The notes under the pieces were generated by a model. That model was not told the DNA's origin. It saw only the letters and a list, made by a program, of their open reading frames with translations, and searched no databases. A stretch of 64,000 nt of DNA from Bufo bufo (taxonomy: Eukaryota > Chordata > Amphibia > Anura > Bufonidae), in the NCBI RefSeq assembly GCF_905171765.1, contig NC_053390.1:589026471-589090470 (forward strand), given 5' to 3'. The position numbers and the translations under genes were made by a program. Positions 20,963 through 32,091 of the stretch are shown piece after piece; positions within the stretch are counted from its first letter, which is position 1, and the number at the start of each line of letters is the position of its first letter.

Positions 20963-21781
20963 ATGGAAATAGAATCACAAAAAGTTCTTGGACACTCTCC
21001 AGGGGAGGAGGGAACAGAGGGAGAAGACATGTCTAGTGCCAATTCTTCTCTGCTAAAAGAAATACTGTTGGCGGTAAAACAGAATGGGGATCTAATACAG
21101 GGTATTACAACCCAACTCGGGTCTATCCAAGTTGATGTGGGATTGATCAGAGACGACTTGTCAAAAATTCGAGATAGAGTTAACAATGTGGAGAGCTCCA
21201 TGGCTATTATACACAATGAATCCCAAAAAATAAACACTGAGATTTCCACATTGAAGATAGATCTCAATGTTCTTAAAAGAAAGGTGGTGGACCTTGAAGA
21301 TAGATCACGAAGATACAACGTGATAATCCTGGGGGTTCCAGAGGGCCCCGAAGATAAGAACCCTACCCAATTTATACAGATGTTGATCCTTGAGAATTTT
21401 GGGAGGGATCCCTTTTCTCCTTTGTTTATAATAGAAAGAGCTCATCGGGTCCCAGGTGGCAAACCAATCCCTGGGAGACAACCTCGGACATTCCTTGTTA
21501 AGTTGTTGGTTTCAAGGGAAAGAGATATGTTATTAAGAAGGGCGAGGGAATGCTCACCTGTTTTATATGATGGAAACAGATTGGCCTTCTTTCCTGATTT
21601 TTCAAAAGATATTCAAGAAAAGAGACGCTCGTTTATGATGGTTAAAAAGAGGTTAAGAGAAAGGGATATAAAATATTCACTTATTTTCCCAGCAAAACTT
21701 CGGATTATTTTTAAGGACACAACCTTATTTTTTGATACCCCGGACAAAGCCGCGGATTGGCATGAACGAAATGATATGTGA
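20963..21781 (+). CDS. ORF1: L1 ORF1 protein (RNA-binding chaperone)
   Basis: 272 residues from the ATG at 20963. ORF1p binds L1 RNA as a trimer and is needed for retrotransposition. Residues about 25-115 are a heptad-patterned coiled coil (KIRDRVNNVESS, LKIDLNVLKRKVVDLE). Residues about 115-205 match the L1 RRM-like domain, starting DRSRRYNVIILGVPEG and including ERAHRVPG and PRTFLVKLL. The remainder (MLLRRARE, FFPDFSKDIQEKRR) is the C-terminal domain. Length is in the normal range. The frame is undamaged, unlike ORF2. Confidence 0.9.
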   Translation: MEIESQKVLGHSPGEEGTEGEDMSSANSSLLKEILLAVKQNGDLIQGITTQLGSIQVDVGLIRDDLSKIRDRVNNVESSMAIIHNESQKINTEISTLKIDLNVLKRKVVDLEDRSRRYNVIILGVPEGPEDKNPTQFIQMLILENFGRDPFSPLFIIERAHRVPGGKPIPGRQPRTFLVKLLVSRERDMLLRRARECSPVLYDGNRLAFFPDFSKDIQEKRRSFMMVKKRLRERDIKYSLIFPAKLRIIFKDTTLFFDTPDKAADWHERNDM

Positions 21782-21999
21782 ACTAACTGTTGTAGGATCT
21801 CAATTGGTAGAGGGTGTTTATACTATCAATTTTTCTCTGTTAGCTAGCGGGGAGGGGCCGACCAGGGGGGAGTGTGGGAGGGATGGTCATAGGAGAGAGA
21901 TCTGCTGCAACATGTGGTGGATTACCTGTATGGGGGGTTGGGTCTGGGCTGTGATGCGTCATCACTTTTTTATTTTTTTTCACCTAACTGTTCTTTATA

Positions 22000-22328
22000 A
22001 TGTCTATCAGAATTCTTGCCTGGAACGTACGGGGTCTGGGGGATAGAATAAAGAGACAAGCGGTTTTTGATCTGACGCGGATCCATCTCCCAGCAATAGT
22101 ATGTTTGTTGGAAACGCACCTCACTGGGGAGTCCTCCAGGGTGGTCGGCAGGGGATGGGCTACGCACACGTATCATTCCACTTTCTCTAGTTATTCTAGG
22201 GGTGTTACTGTTTTTATACATAGAATGATTGATTTTGTGTGCGAGGCATACTCGGTCGACCAGCAAGGGAGATTTGTCTTCCTATACTGCAGGCTGATGG
22301 GGAAGACATGTATTTTGGCCTTTGTCTA
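22000..22328 (+). pseudogene. ORF2: L1 ORF2, 5' exon-like part: endonuclease N-terminus
   Basis: ATG at 22000. The frame opens ILAWNVRGLGD and continues through VCLLETHL, the first two motifs of the apurinic-type endonuclease (catalytic N and E). It reads FVY at 22319-22327, where the DD37E element interrupts it. It resumes at 23892 as VYIPP. The insertion with its TA duplication adds 1,565 bp, and 1,565 leaves remainder 2 on division by 3, which exactly accounts for the frame change between the two sides. Confidence 0.9.
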
Positions 22329-23891
22329 TAGGGAGTGCAGAATTATTAGGCAAGTTGTATTTTTGAGGATTAATTTTATTATTGAACAACAACCATGTTC
22401 TCAATGAACCCAAAAAACTCATTAATATCAAAGCTGAATATTTTTGGAAGTAGTTTTTAGTTTGTTTTTAGTTATAGCTATTTTAGGGGGATATCTGTGT
22501 GTGCAGGTGACTATTACTGTGCATAATTATTAGGCAACTTAACAAAAAACAAATATATACCCATTTCAATTATTTATTTTTAACAGTGAAACCAATATAA
22601 CATCTCAACATTCACAAATATACATTTCTGACATTCAAAAACAAAACAAAAACAAATCAGTGACCAATATAGCCACCTTGCTTTGCAAGGACACTCAAAA
22701 GCCTGCCATCCATGGATTCTGTCAGTGTTTTGATCTGTTCACCATCAACATTGCGTGCAGCAGCAACCACAGCCTCCCAGACACTGTTCAGAGAGGTGTA
22801 CTGTTTTCCCTCCTTGTAAATCTCACATTTGATGATGGACCACAGGTTCTCAATGGGGTTCAGATCAGGTGAACAAGGAGGCCATGTCATTAGATTTTCT
22901 TCTTTTATACCCTTTCTTGCCAGCCACGCTGTGGAGTACTTGGACGCGTGTGATGGAGCATTGTCCTGCATGAAAATCATATTTTTCTTGAAGGATGCAG
23001 ACTTCTTCCTGTACCACTGCTTGAAGAAGGTGTCTTCCAGAAACTGGCAGTAGGACTGGGAGTTGAGCTTGACTCCATCCTCAACCCGAAAAGGCCCCAC
23101 AAGCTCATCTTTGATGATACCAGCCCAAACCAGTACTCCACCTTTACCTTGCTGGCGTCTGAGTCGGACTGGAGCTCTCTGCCCTTTACCAATCCAGCCA
23201 CGGGCCCATCCATCTGGCCCATCAAGACTCACTCTCATTTCATCAGTCCATAAAACCTTAGAAAAATCAGTCTTGAGATATTTCTTGGCCCAGTCTTGAC
23301 GTTTCAGCTTGTGTGTCTTGTTCAGTGGTGGTCGTCTTTCAGCCTTTCTTACCTTGGCCATGTCTCTGAGTATTGCACACCTTGTGCTTTTGGGCACTCC
23401 AGTGATGTTGCAGCTCTGAAATATGGCCAAACTGGTGGCAAGTGGCATCTTGGCAGCTGCACGCTTGACTTTTCTCAGTTCATGGGCAGTTATTTTGCGC
23501 CTTGGTTTTTCCACACGCTTCTTGCGACCCTGTTGACTATTTTGAATGAAACGCTTGATTGTTCGATGATCACGCTTCAGAAGCTTTGCAATTTTAAGAG
23601 TGCTGCATCCCTCTGCAAGATATCTCACTATTTTTGACTTTTCTGAGCCTGTCAAGTCCTTCTTTTGACCCATTTTGCCAAAGGAAAGGAAGTTGCCTAA
23701 TAATTATGCACACCTAATATAGGGTGTTGATGTCATTAGACCACACCCCTTCTCATTACAGAGATGCACATCACCTAATATGCTTAATTGGTAGTAGGCT
23801 TTCGAGCCTATACAGCTTGGAGAAAGACAACATGCATAAAGAGGATGATGTGGTCAAAATACTCATTTGCCTAATAATTCTGCACGCAGTG
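22329..23891 (-). mobile_element. Tc1-like element, DD37E type, intact transposase
   Basis: TIRs share GTGCAGAATTATTAGGCAA; outer bases differ (TAGGGA at the left, CACTGC at the right in reverse). TA flanks lie at 22327-22328 and 23892-23893. The host L1 sequence is continuous across the site, so the target is known exactly. Size is 1,563 bp. The transposase is full length and undamaged, making this the youngest-looking class II element in the window. Catalytic spacing matches the DD37E (TRT) group of Tc1-like elements. Confidence 0.94.
22657..23673 (-). CDS. DD37E Tc1-like transposase, intact
   Basis: 338 residues from a true ATG (MGQKKDLTGSEKSK). It would cut and paste its own element at TA sites by binding the TIRs. 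Residues 1-115 hold two helix-turn-helix units (STLKIAKLLKRDHRTIKRF at 24-42 is the first) joined by a basic linker KKRVEKPRRKITAHE that could also act in nuclear import. The catalytic core shows D144 (LWTDEMRV), D237 (MQDNAPSH) and E275 (LNPIENLW); exactly 37 residues lie between D237 and E275. There is no stop, frameshift or missing motif. Length matches active Tc1-like enzymes. Whether it is transcribed cannot be told from the sequence; the element sits antisense within the L1. Confidence 0.95.
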   Translation of the reverse strand: MGQKKDLTGSEKSKIVRYLAEGCSTLKIAKLLKRDHRTIKRFIQNSQQGRKKRVEKPRRKITAHELRKVKRAAAKMPLATSLAIFQSCNITGVPKSTRCAILRDMAKVRKAERRPPLNKTHKLKRQDWAKKYLKTDFSKVLWTDEMRVSLDGPDGWARGWIGKGQRAPVRLRRQQGKGGVLVWAGIIKDELVGPFRVEDGVKLNSQSYCQFLEDTFFKQWYRKKSASFKKNMIFMQDNAPSHASKYSTAWLARKGIKEENLMTWPPCSPDLNPIENLWSIIKCEIYKEGKQYTSLNSVWEAVVAAARNVDGEQIKTLTESMDGRLLSVLAKQGGYIGH

Positions 23892-23893
23892 TA

Positions 23894-26060
23894 TATTCCA
23901 CCGCCATTCTCTTTCTCAGTCCTCAACTCTTTGTTATCATTTATGGATAAATGGCCAGAGTGTCCAACACTGATTATTGGAGATTTCAACTGTGTTATTA
24001 ATCCTGTGTTGGATAGGGTTTCTATGGGCGTCAAGGGAGACACTCCGGTTCAGGGGTCCCCCTTGGCACGGTTTTGTTCTGAGGCCGGGTTTGAAGATGT
24101 TTGGGGACGTTTGGGTCATGGGAAAAGGGCTTTTTCATGCATTAGTAAATCAGGCAAATCCATGTCCAGAATAGACCATGCCCTGATGAATAGAAAATAT
24201 GTGAGACTTGTAAAACGAATGAAGTATGAGAAAAGGTCATTCTCGGACCATTTACCACTACTTCTTGAACTTTGTCTGACCCATGAGAAATACATAGAGA
24301 GACCCCCATTCAGATTAAACCCTTATTGGTTATCAGTAATAAAGAGACATGAAATAATACAAAATTAAATTAACCAATTTTGGGACACTAATTATGGCTC
24401 AGTAAAAATCCAGGTGGTATGGGACACTTTTAAGGCCTATATAAGGGGAATAATGGTCAGTAATATTGCGAACCTGAGAAAGGAGTATGGGAAAAAACTG
24501 AAAAACTTAGAAGAACTAGTGTCCTCAGCTACAGAATCCTGTTATATAAATAACACGGAGGAGAACAGGGAAAATATGCAGAAGACGACACAAGCATACT
24601 CTAACTTTTTGTTGGACAAGGCCCAACAAAGTTTATTTTTTAAGGGGCAAAAACATTTTACAGAGTCAGGGCGACCTGGGAAACTTCTATCTAGAGTGAT
24701 CTTGAGTCAAGAATCCCAAAAATATATAGATAATGTCCGACTGGCCAATGGTAGGATGGTTAGTGGACAAAGTTTTGTAGAGAAAGCTTTTTTGGATTAT
24801 TTTTCAGATCTTTATAAAGCTGAATCTAAGATTACAGATGAAATGATAGATTCTTATCTCGATGGTATTGTTTTTCCAACTATTACTGTGGCCCAAAAGA
24901 AAGCACTTGAGGTAGATTTCTCGATTCAGGAACTTGAGGGGGCAATTAAATTATGTTCGGGTAATTCCACCCCCGGTTCAGATGGACTCCCATATGAATT
25001 TTATAGCAAATACAAGAAGTTTATTCTCCCTAGATTGTTGGGGGTCTTTGCTGAATCGGTGGAGGATGGGAAACTGCCAGATTCAATGATGGAAGCCGTA
25101 ATAACATTAATTCCAAAAAAAGGCAAGGACCCCTCGGATCTGGGATCGTATAGACCAATTTCACTGCTTAATGCAAGGATTTTGGCCACAAGGCTCTCTA
25201 GGGTTATTTCCTCCATTGTTCATCCGGACCAGAATGGCTTTATTCAAAACAAGGGCACGCATCACAATCTCCATCGGCTCTTTGCCAATATACAGGCCCC
25301 TGGGGGGACCGCTCGCTCCATCCTGTCATTGGATGTCTCTAAGGCCTTTGACAGGGTGGAGTGGCGTTTCCTCTGGAGGGTTCTGATAAGGATGGGTTTT
25401 GGGGAAAGATTACTGTATAGATCCCCTATGGCGAAACTGAGTCTTAATGGGATCCTGACTACTAGTTTTGATCTAAATAGAGGTACTCGCCAGGGTTGCC
25501 CACTATCTCCATTGTTATTCGATATTTACATTGAGCCCCTAGCCCTGGCCATTAGGCAGGATGATCAAGTTAAAGGATTTGGAACATTAGGAGTGGAAGA
25601 TCGTATCTCCTTATATGCGGATGATGTTTTTTTTATAGACCACGCGGAAATAACCCTCCCAAGAATCATCCGAATGGTTAAACTATTTGGTGAGGTATCT
25701 GGTTTTCATATAAATTGGTCTAAGACTAGTCTGATGCCAATAGACCCGCTACCCCAGAAGGAGGTTCTTATAACTCAGTTGGATGTTGTTGATACTTTTC
25801 AATACTTGGGCTTTATGATCTCGCCCAGGGTTGAAAACTTTGTCCAACTCAATTTGATCCCATTAATAACGAAAACCAGAGCAAAAATAGGGATTTGGTT
25901 GAAACTCCCTCTATCTAGAGCTGATCGAGTTTCACTGGTCAAAATGGTGATCCTACCACAATTTCTGTATGTGCTGAGGAATACACCTACCTGGATAGAA
26001 GAGAAATATTTTAAACTTATGGAAAGAATAATTAATGATTTAGTGTGGGAAGAAAACGAG
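23894..26060 (+). pseudogene. ORF2: L1 ORF2, endonuclease C-part and reverse transcriptase
   Basis: Continues ORF2 after the transposon. Endonuclease motifs LIIGDFNCV, MSRIDHALM and SFSDHLPLLLEL follow in order. An in-frame TAA at 24366-24368 interrupts the frame. Downstream the same frame carries the reverse transcriptase: GSDGLPYEFY, SYRPISLLN, DQNGFIQNK, LSLDVSKAFDRVEW, GTRQGCPLSPLLF and the catalytic SLYADDVFF (about 25610-25636). A frameshift near 26050 ends it at VWEENESG. The order and motifs are of the L1 clade. Confidence 0.92.
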
Positions 26061-27184
26061 TCAGGTTAAAATTGGAACATCTATACAAACCATTGGAATG
26101 TAGGGGTTTAAACCTCCCCTATTTCAAAGGTTATTTTATTGCTGCCCAGTTATTGATGTGTTCCGAATGGAAAAATAGTGCACTTTTAAGGAGCCTAGTA
26201 GGGAGTTATTCATATAATAACATAATTACTCTTTTGGAATCTGGACTATTGATTAGCCAAGAGCAGGGTTATAAAGAGATTATAAAATTACTTTCTAAAA
26301 TGTGGTTGAGGGTAAAGGGTTCACTTACATTCACGCCTCTTTGGCATAATGTTCATCTACAGATGTTAGATGGTATAGCAGCGGATAAATTTTGGCAAAA
26401 GAATAGGATTTTTTACATTTCACAAGTAGTTATGGATAGAGAGATTAAGTCATTCACGGAGTTATCACATAATGTAGAAAACCTCTCTTGGTTTAGGTAT
26501 TTTCAGTTGCGGTCAGCATTATTTAGTCTGGATGATAAATCAACGTTGGATATAGATAGTTCATGCTTTTTAAATGATTGGACAGGGACGACACTCCTAA
26601 GAATTAGGATTTCAAATATATATAAACTATTACTTAAGGCACGGTTTTGTGATACACAGTCACCAGGACAAATAGCCTGGGAGTTGGATTGTCCAAATAT
26701 ACAATTAGAAGGGTGGGGGAATATCTTTGATAATTTAGGTACACTATCCCATAATTTCAACCATGTTCTAGTACAGTTTAGTATTTGTCATAGACTATAT
26801 GTTACCCCTATATGGCTAAACAAATGTGGGCTAAGAGATACATCCAAGTGCCCTAGATGTGATACCTTAGGTGCGGATTACCTCCATATGATCTGGACTT
26901 GTTCAGAACTTAGAAAATACTGGAATAGCATCAATAACTTTCTTATTTACAAACTTAAAATACGAATCCCCTTTGAGCCACAAGTGTTCTTGCTGAATGA
27001 TTTCTCCATAATAAGTAGTCATAAATATCAAAAGATTCTTCTAGGTAGGATATTGCTGTTAGCTAGAATTTTGGTCAGCCGAACCTGGTTTGCTCGGCAT
27101 ACCCCAGAATTAAACACCTGGATAAACTTAATTAACAAGGTAAAAAAAATTATGAACAGATTCTGTATAGGCAGAGAGATGTAG
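26045..27184 (+). pseudogene. ORF2: L1 ORF2, C-terminal region
   Basis: The same protein carried on in a shifted frame (GRKRVRLKLEHLY follows VW of the previous segment). The last third holds CPRCDTLGADYLHMIWTC, a Cys/His cluster like the zinc-knuckle region at the C-terminus of L1 ORF2 proteins. The stop is at 27182-27184. The only lesion inside this part is the one-base shift at its start. Confidence 0.85.
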
Positions 27185-27474
27185 ATGAGAAGTGGATTAA
27201 GATATGGGATGGCTGGAAGATCTGATTGATTGTAATATTTTTTTTTTTTCTCTCTCTCCCCCTGTTTCCTGACCCTTTCTTTTTCTTGAAGGGGAGTCGG
27301 GGGGGAGGGGAGGGTGGACGCATCACAGGGCCGGGGTGGGGGGGAGGGGGGTTGGGTTGGGGGAAGAGGGAGAAGGAAAAAAGGTATTAACTATGCTGAG
27401 TGTTTACTCAAAATTCTCTCTTTGTGTAATTCTTTTATATATTAATAAAGATATTGAAAAAAATATATAAAAAA
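27185..27474 (+). other. L1 3' UTR and tail
   Basis: Contains a T/C tract, then poly-G tracts (27299-27362), and ends with ATTAATAAAGATATTG and an impure A-rich tail, AAAAAAATATATAAAAAAAG. AATAAA at 27444-27449 is a polyadenylation signal candidate. Confidence 0.75.
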
Positions 27475-27559
27475 AGGACCAGTAAAAAATGTTTCCCCTC
27501 TCTCTGTTTCAGTGGTCATAACTTTTTAAATTTTTCTTCAGTGTAACTTTATGGACCTT

Positions 27560-27993
27560 GTTTTCTTCAGGAAGGGGTCCTGTTTACATGGGGGTCTGAT
27601 CTGAGGTCTGATTGGGGGTCTTAGAAACATTGGTGGCCTGATCTGAGGTATGAATAGGGATCTTATTAACATGGGGGTCTGATCTGAGGTCTGATTGGGG
27701 ATCTAAGAAACATTGGAGTCTGATCTGAGGTCTGAATACTGTAGAAGTCTTATTAACATTGGGGGTCTGCTCTGAGGTCTGAAAAGGAGTTTTATTTACA
27801 TGGAGGTCTGATTGGAGATCTTAGAAACATTGGGGTCTGATCTAAAGTCTGAATAGGAGTTTTATTAAAGGTGCTGTCCGCTTTTTACTATTGATGACCT
27901 ATGCTCAGGTGAGCTATTGAGGATAGGTCATCAATAGTAAAAAGCAGACAACCCCTTTAACATTGGAGGTCTGAGGTCTGATTGTGGGTCTTT
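27560..27993. repeat. ~37-bp minisatellite (GGTCTGATCTGAGG)
   Basis: About ten degenerate units combine GGGGGTCTGATCTGAGGTCT with GATTGGGGATCTTAGAAACA. The same motif resumes at 38184-38260, on the far side of the TTAA nest, so the two parts were one array before the nest inserted. A 96-bp MITE lies within it. Confidence 0.85.
27865..27960. mobile_element. 96-bp hairpin MITE with TTAA ends
   Basis: TTAA at 27865-27868 and 27957-27960 flank two ~38-bp inverted arms (CTTTTTACTATTGATGACC, TAT, and its inverse) around a short loop. It matches the arms of the broken MITE at 17077-19606. The whole RNA or single strand would form one stem. Confidence 0.88.
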
Positions 27994-28361
27994 TTAACCA
28001 CTTCCGGACCGGGCCATTTACCCCCTTCCTGAACAGGGCTAATTTTGCAAATCTGACATGTGTCACTTTATGTGGTAATAACTTTGGAACGCCAAAGCCA
28101 TTCTGAGATTGTTTTCTCGTGACACATTGTAATTCATGATTGTCATAAATGTGTGTCAATATATTTCACCTTTATTTAAGAAAAAATCTAAATTTACCCA
28201 AAATGTTGAAAAATTTGAAATTTTCAAAATTTCAGTTTCTCTGCTTTAAAACAGAAAGTGATATCTCATAAAATATTTATTACTTAACATTCCCCATATG
28301 TCTACTTTATGTTGGCATCATTTTGTAAATGTCATTTTATTTTTTTAGGACATCAGAAGGC

Positions 28362-28880
28362 TTAGGCCTCTTTCACACAGGCGAGATTTCCACGCAGGTG
28401 CTATGCGTGAGGTGAACGCATTGCACCCGCACTGAATCCGGACCCATTCATTTCTATGGGGCTGTGCACATGAGTGGTGATTTTCACGCATCACTTGTGC
28501 GTTGCGTGAAAATCGCAGCATGCTCTACTTTGTGCGTTTTTCACGCAACGCAGGCCCCAAGTGCGGATGCGGTGCGATTTTCACGCACGGTTGCTAGGAG
28601 ACGATCAGGATGGGGACCCGATCTTTATTATTTTCCCTTATAACATGGTTATAAGGGAAAATAATAGCATTCTTAATACAGAATGCATAGTACAATAGGG
28701 CTGGAGGGGTTAAAAAATAAAAAATAAATAATTTAACTCACCTTAATCCACTTGTTCGCGCTGCACCGGCTTCTCTTCTGTCTTCATCTTTGCTGTGAAG
28801 TAGGAAAAGGACCTGTGGTGACGTCACTGCGCTCATCACATGGTCCGTCACATGATCCATCCCCATGGCGATGGATCACT
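28362..28880 (+). mobile_element. Half copy of foldback MITE family inside piggyBac
   Basis: Begins AGGCCTCTTTCACACAGGCG and carries the same landmarks as 2003-2545 in reverse: GCATTGCACCCGCACTGAAT, TTTTCACGCA repeats, the CCCTTATAACATGG hairpin and CACTTGTTCGCG. It runs to about the GATCCATCCCCATGG at 28854-28868. The N-terminal codons of the piggyBac transposase are missing at this junction. Confidence 0.65.
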
Positions 28881-28889
28881 GCATCACAG

Positions 28890-30003
28890 ATAATGCAGCA
28901 TGTCCCTTCCCGAGGTGATCCTGCCTATGACCGCCTGTACAAAATCAGGCCGGTCATCGATCACTTCGGGGCCAAATTTTTGGAAGCCTACGTATGTACC
29001 TGGAAGGGAGGTCACAGTTGATAAGTCTCTCATTGCTTTCAAGGGGAGACTCATTTTCCGCCAGTATGTTCCCTCTAAGCGGGCGAGGTATGGCCTGAAG
29101 CTGTACAAACTTTGTGAGAGTACCTCAGGGTACACTTATATGTTTTGTGTGTACGAGGGGAGAGATTCCCGTATTGAACCCCCAGAATGTCCCCCCACTC
29201 TGGGTGTTAGCGGGAAACTTGTGTGGGACCTTATGCACCCACTGCTAGATAAGGGTTACCACCTGTACGTGGATAACTTTTATACTAGTATCCCCTTGTT
29301 CCAGTCCCTCGCCGCCAGATCCACATCTGCTTGTGGGACCGTGCGGAAAAATCTACGCGGCCTCCCTACCCACCCCCTCCAGGTACCTGGGGTGAGACCC
29401 GTGCCCTTACCAGTGGAAACCTGGTGCTGGTCAGATATAAGGACAAGAGGGATGTCCTTTTACTGTCCACAATTCACAGTAACAGAATCACCCCTGTCAC
29501 TGTGCGAGGTACCGCGGCAACAGTCCTCAAGCCTGATTGTATCGTCGACTACAATCGGTATATGGGAGGAGTTGATCTCTCTGATTAAGTCCTTAAGCCA
29601 TATAACGCCATGCGCAAAACCCGGGCATGGTACATAAAAGTTGTGGTCTACTTGGTACAGGTTGCCTTGTACAACTCTTTTGTGCTGACCCAGAGCACTG
29701 GCAACACAGGGAAATTCCTGCAGTTCTATGAGGCAGTCCTCAAGGCCCTGATCTTTTCTGACCGGAAAAGAGCAGGCCGGAGTACCTCGGGAACTGGAGG
29801 CGCCCGGATCGTCCCTGGCCAACACTTTCCAGGTGTGGTCCCCCATACTGGAAAGAAGCGACGGTCCCAAAAAAAGTGCAGATTGTGTCACAGGAGGCGG
29901 ATATGGAAGGACACCACCACTCAGTGTGACACGTGCCCCAATCATCCGGGCCTCTGCATTGACGGTTGCTTCAGGGAGTACCACACTTCCATGGAGTACT
30001 AAA
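28890..30003 (+). pseudogene. piggyBac transposase, 5'-truncated and broken
   Basis: Reads in three segments: DPAYDRLYKIRPVIDHF (28910-28980), then after a shift REVTVDKSLIAFKGR to about 29365, then after a second shift through SNRITPVTV, VDYNRYMGGVDLSD and onward. An in-frame TAA at 29586-29588 replaces the codon after LSD. The three catalytic aspartates expected of piggyBac are present: in TVDKSLIAF, in YVDNFYTS and in GGVDLSD. The C-terminal cysteine-rich domain is CRLCHRRRIWKDT, QCDTCPNHPGLC then CFREYHT, which binds the element ends. The N-terminal third is lost. This copy cannot make an active enzyme. Confidence 0.9.
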
Positions 30004-31648
30004 TTTATAATCCCCTTCCACAATTTTAATTCTATTTGGCCACAGACAATTGCCCAGAAAAAAAACAAAAAAAAAACAAACTATGGCTCTCAACATGACC
30101 TAACCCCTCAGATGAACACAGTCAAAATAAAATAAAATAAAAACGGTGTAAAAAATGGCATTTTTACACAGTTTTTATTTTATTTTTTTGACTGTGTTCA
30201 TCTGAGGGTTTAGGTCATGTGTTATTTTTATAGAGCAGATTCTTACGGACGCGGCAATACCTAATATGTCTACTTTATTAAATTTATTTAGGTTTTACAC
30301 TATAATATCTTTTTTTTGAACGCTTGCTATTACACTTTTTGTGATGTAACATGACAAAAAATAGCTTTTTTTTGTCCCCTTACATCACAAAAAGTGTAAT
30401 AGCAAGCATTCAAAAAGTCATATGCACCCCAAAATAGTGCCAATAAAACCGTCCTCTTATCCCGCAAAAAATGAGCCCTTACTTAAGAAAATAGGCTAAA
30501 AATAAAAATAAACTGACTCAGACTCAGACTGTGCCAAAACAGCTATTTTTTGCCAAATTTTAAATTTTAATAAATTTTTTACGTTAACAAAGCAAGGGTT
30601 AACAGTCAAACAAAACTTTATATTTATTGCCCTGATTCTGTAGTTTTCAGAAACACCCCATATGTGGTCGTAAAATGCTGTATGGCCAACGGCAGGGCAC
30701 AGAAGGAAAGGAGCGCCATATGGTTTTTGGAACGCAGATTTTGCTGGACAGTTTTTTTTTTACACCATGTCCCATTTGAAGCCCCCCTGATGCACCCCTA
30801 GAGTAGAAACTCCATAACATTGACCCCATCTAAGAAACTACACCCCTCAAGATATTCCAAACTGATTTTGCAAACTTTTTCAACCCTTTAGGTGTTCCAC
30901 AAGAGTTATTGGCAAATGGAGATGAAATTTCAGAATTTTAATTTTTTGTAACCTTGCCTCACAAAAATGTAATATAGAGCAACCAAAAATCATATGTACC
31001 CTAAAATAGTACCAACAAAACTGCCACTTTATCCCGTAGTTTCCAAAATGGGGTCATTTTTTTGGAGTTTCTACGCTAGGGGTGCATTAGGGGGGCTTCA
31101 AATGGGACATGGTGTAAATAAACCAGTCCAGCAAAATCTGCCTTCCAGAAACCATATGGTGTTCCTTTCCTTCTGCGCCCTGCAGTGTGCCTATACAGTA
31201 GTTTACGACCACGTATGGGGTGTTTCTAACACTGGTCCTTAAAAAGTGGGTTTTGGAAAATTTCTGAAAATTTTTAAGATTTGCTTCTAAACTTCTAAGC
31301 CTTGTAACGTCCCAAAAAAATTAAATGGCATTCCCAAAATGATCCAAACATGGAGTAGATATATGGGGAATGTAAATTAATAACTATTTTTGGAGGTATT
31401 ACTATGTATTATAGAAGTAGAGAAATTGAAACTTGGAAATTTGCTAATTTTTCAAATTTTTTTGTAAATAAAAATGAATTTTTTTTACTCCATTTTACCA
31501 TTGTCATGAAGTACAACATGTGACAAAGAAACAATCTCAGAATGGCCTGGATAAGTAAAAGCGTTTTAAAGTTATTCACACATAAAGTGACACTGGTCAG
31601 ATTTGCAAAAAAAAAGCCTGGTCCTTAAGGTGAAAATGAGCCCAGTCC
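30004..31648. repeat. piggyBac 3' non-coding region and long inverted end
   Basis: Holds local inverted repeats: an ~70-bp pair around AACACAGTCAAAATAAAATA and its inverse at 30105-30200, a TTACATCACAAAAAGTG pair at 30330-30410, and an ~190-bp pair of segments around ACACCCCATATGTGG and CACGTATGGGGTGTTTC (30640-30840 against 31020-31235). The last ~350 bp is the inverted partner of 27994-28345. Open frames are shadows. Confidence 0.65.
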
Positions 31649-32091
31649 TTAAAGGGGTTATCCAACTTAAATATATTTATTCTAATTACTGTTATTATAT
31701 TCTATTAAATCATTCTTTAAATCACTTACGGTACATTATCCATCTTTCTCCGTTTGGCCAGTTCACTTATATGAATTCCTGATGTCATGTGACCCCCGAC
31801 ATCATCAAGCTGGCTCAGACGCTGACGTCTCGTTTACAGGCTTCTCCCTGCTTGAGGGAGTGGCCAGGCTCTGTAAACGAGACGTCAGAGCCTCTGGTTC
31901 CCTCCCCTCTCCAGCTCTTCTAACACTGCCTCGGAGATGGTATGCGATCGAGGCATGCGCGTACGTACCAGAGCCGAGGCGATCTCTTCTCCAGCAGCAG
32001 GGTATGTTTCTCCCTCCTGCACTCACTGGGCTAGAGTTAGTGTGATCCGGTGTGATCCCCTCTGCGTCTTGGGATCGTACTTACAGCCATG

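Larger units (their letters stand above)
19795..27474 (+). mobile_element. L1-clade LINE, full-length, broken by a Tc1-like element
   Basis: Flanked by a ~15-bp target duplication, AGGACTAGTAAAAAA (19780-19794) and AGGACCAGTAAAAAA (27475-27489), with one mismatch. The order is GC-rich 5' UTR, ORF1, ~220-bp spacer, ORF2 (endonuclease, reverse transcriptase, C-terminal region), 3' UTR, and an AATAAAGATATTG-rich A-tail. Without the 1,565 bp added by the DD37E insertion the element is about 6.1 kb. ORF2 also carries a stop codon and a frameshift, so this copy is dead. Poly-G tracts in the 3' UTR are typical of L1. Confidence 0.9.
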
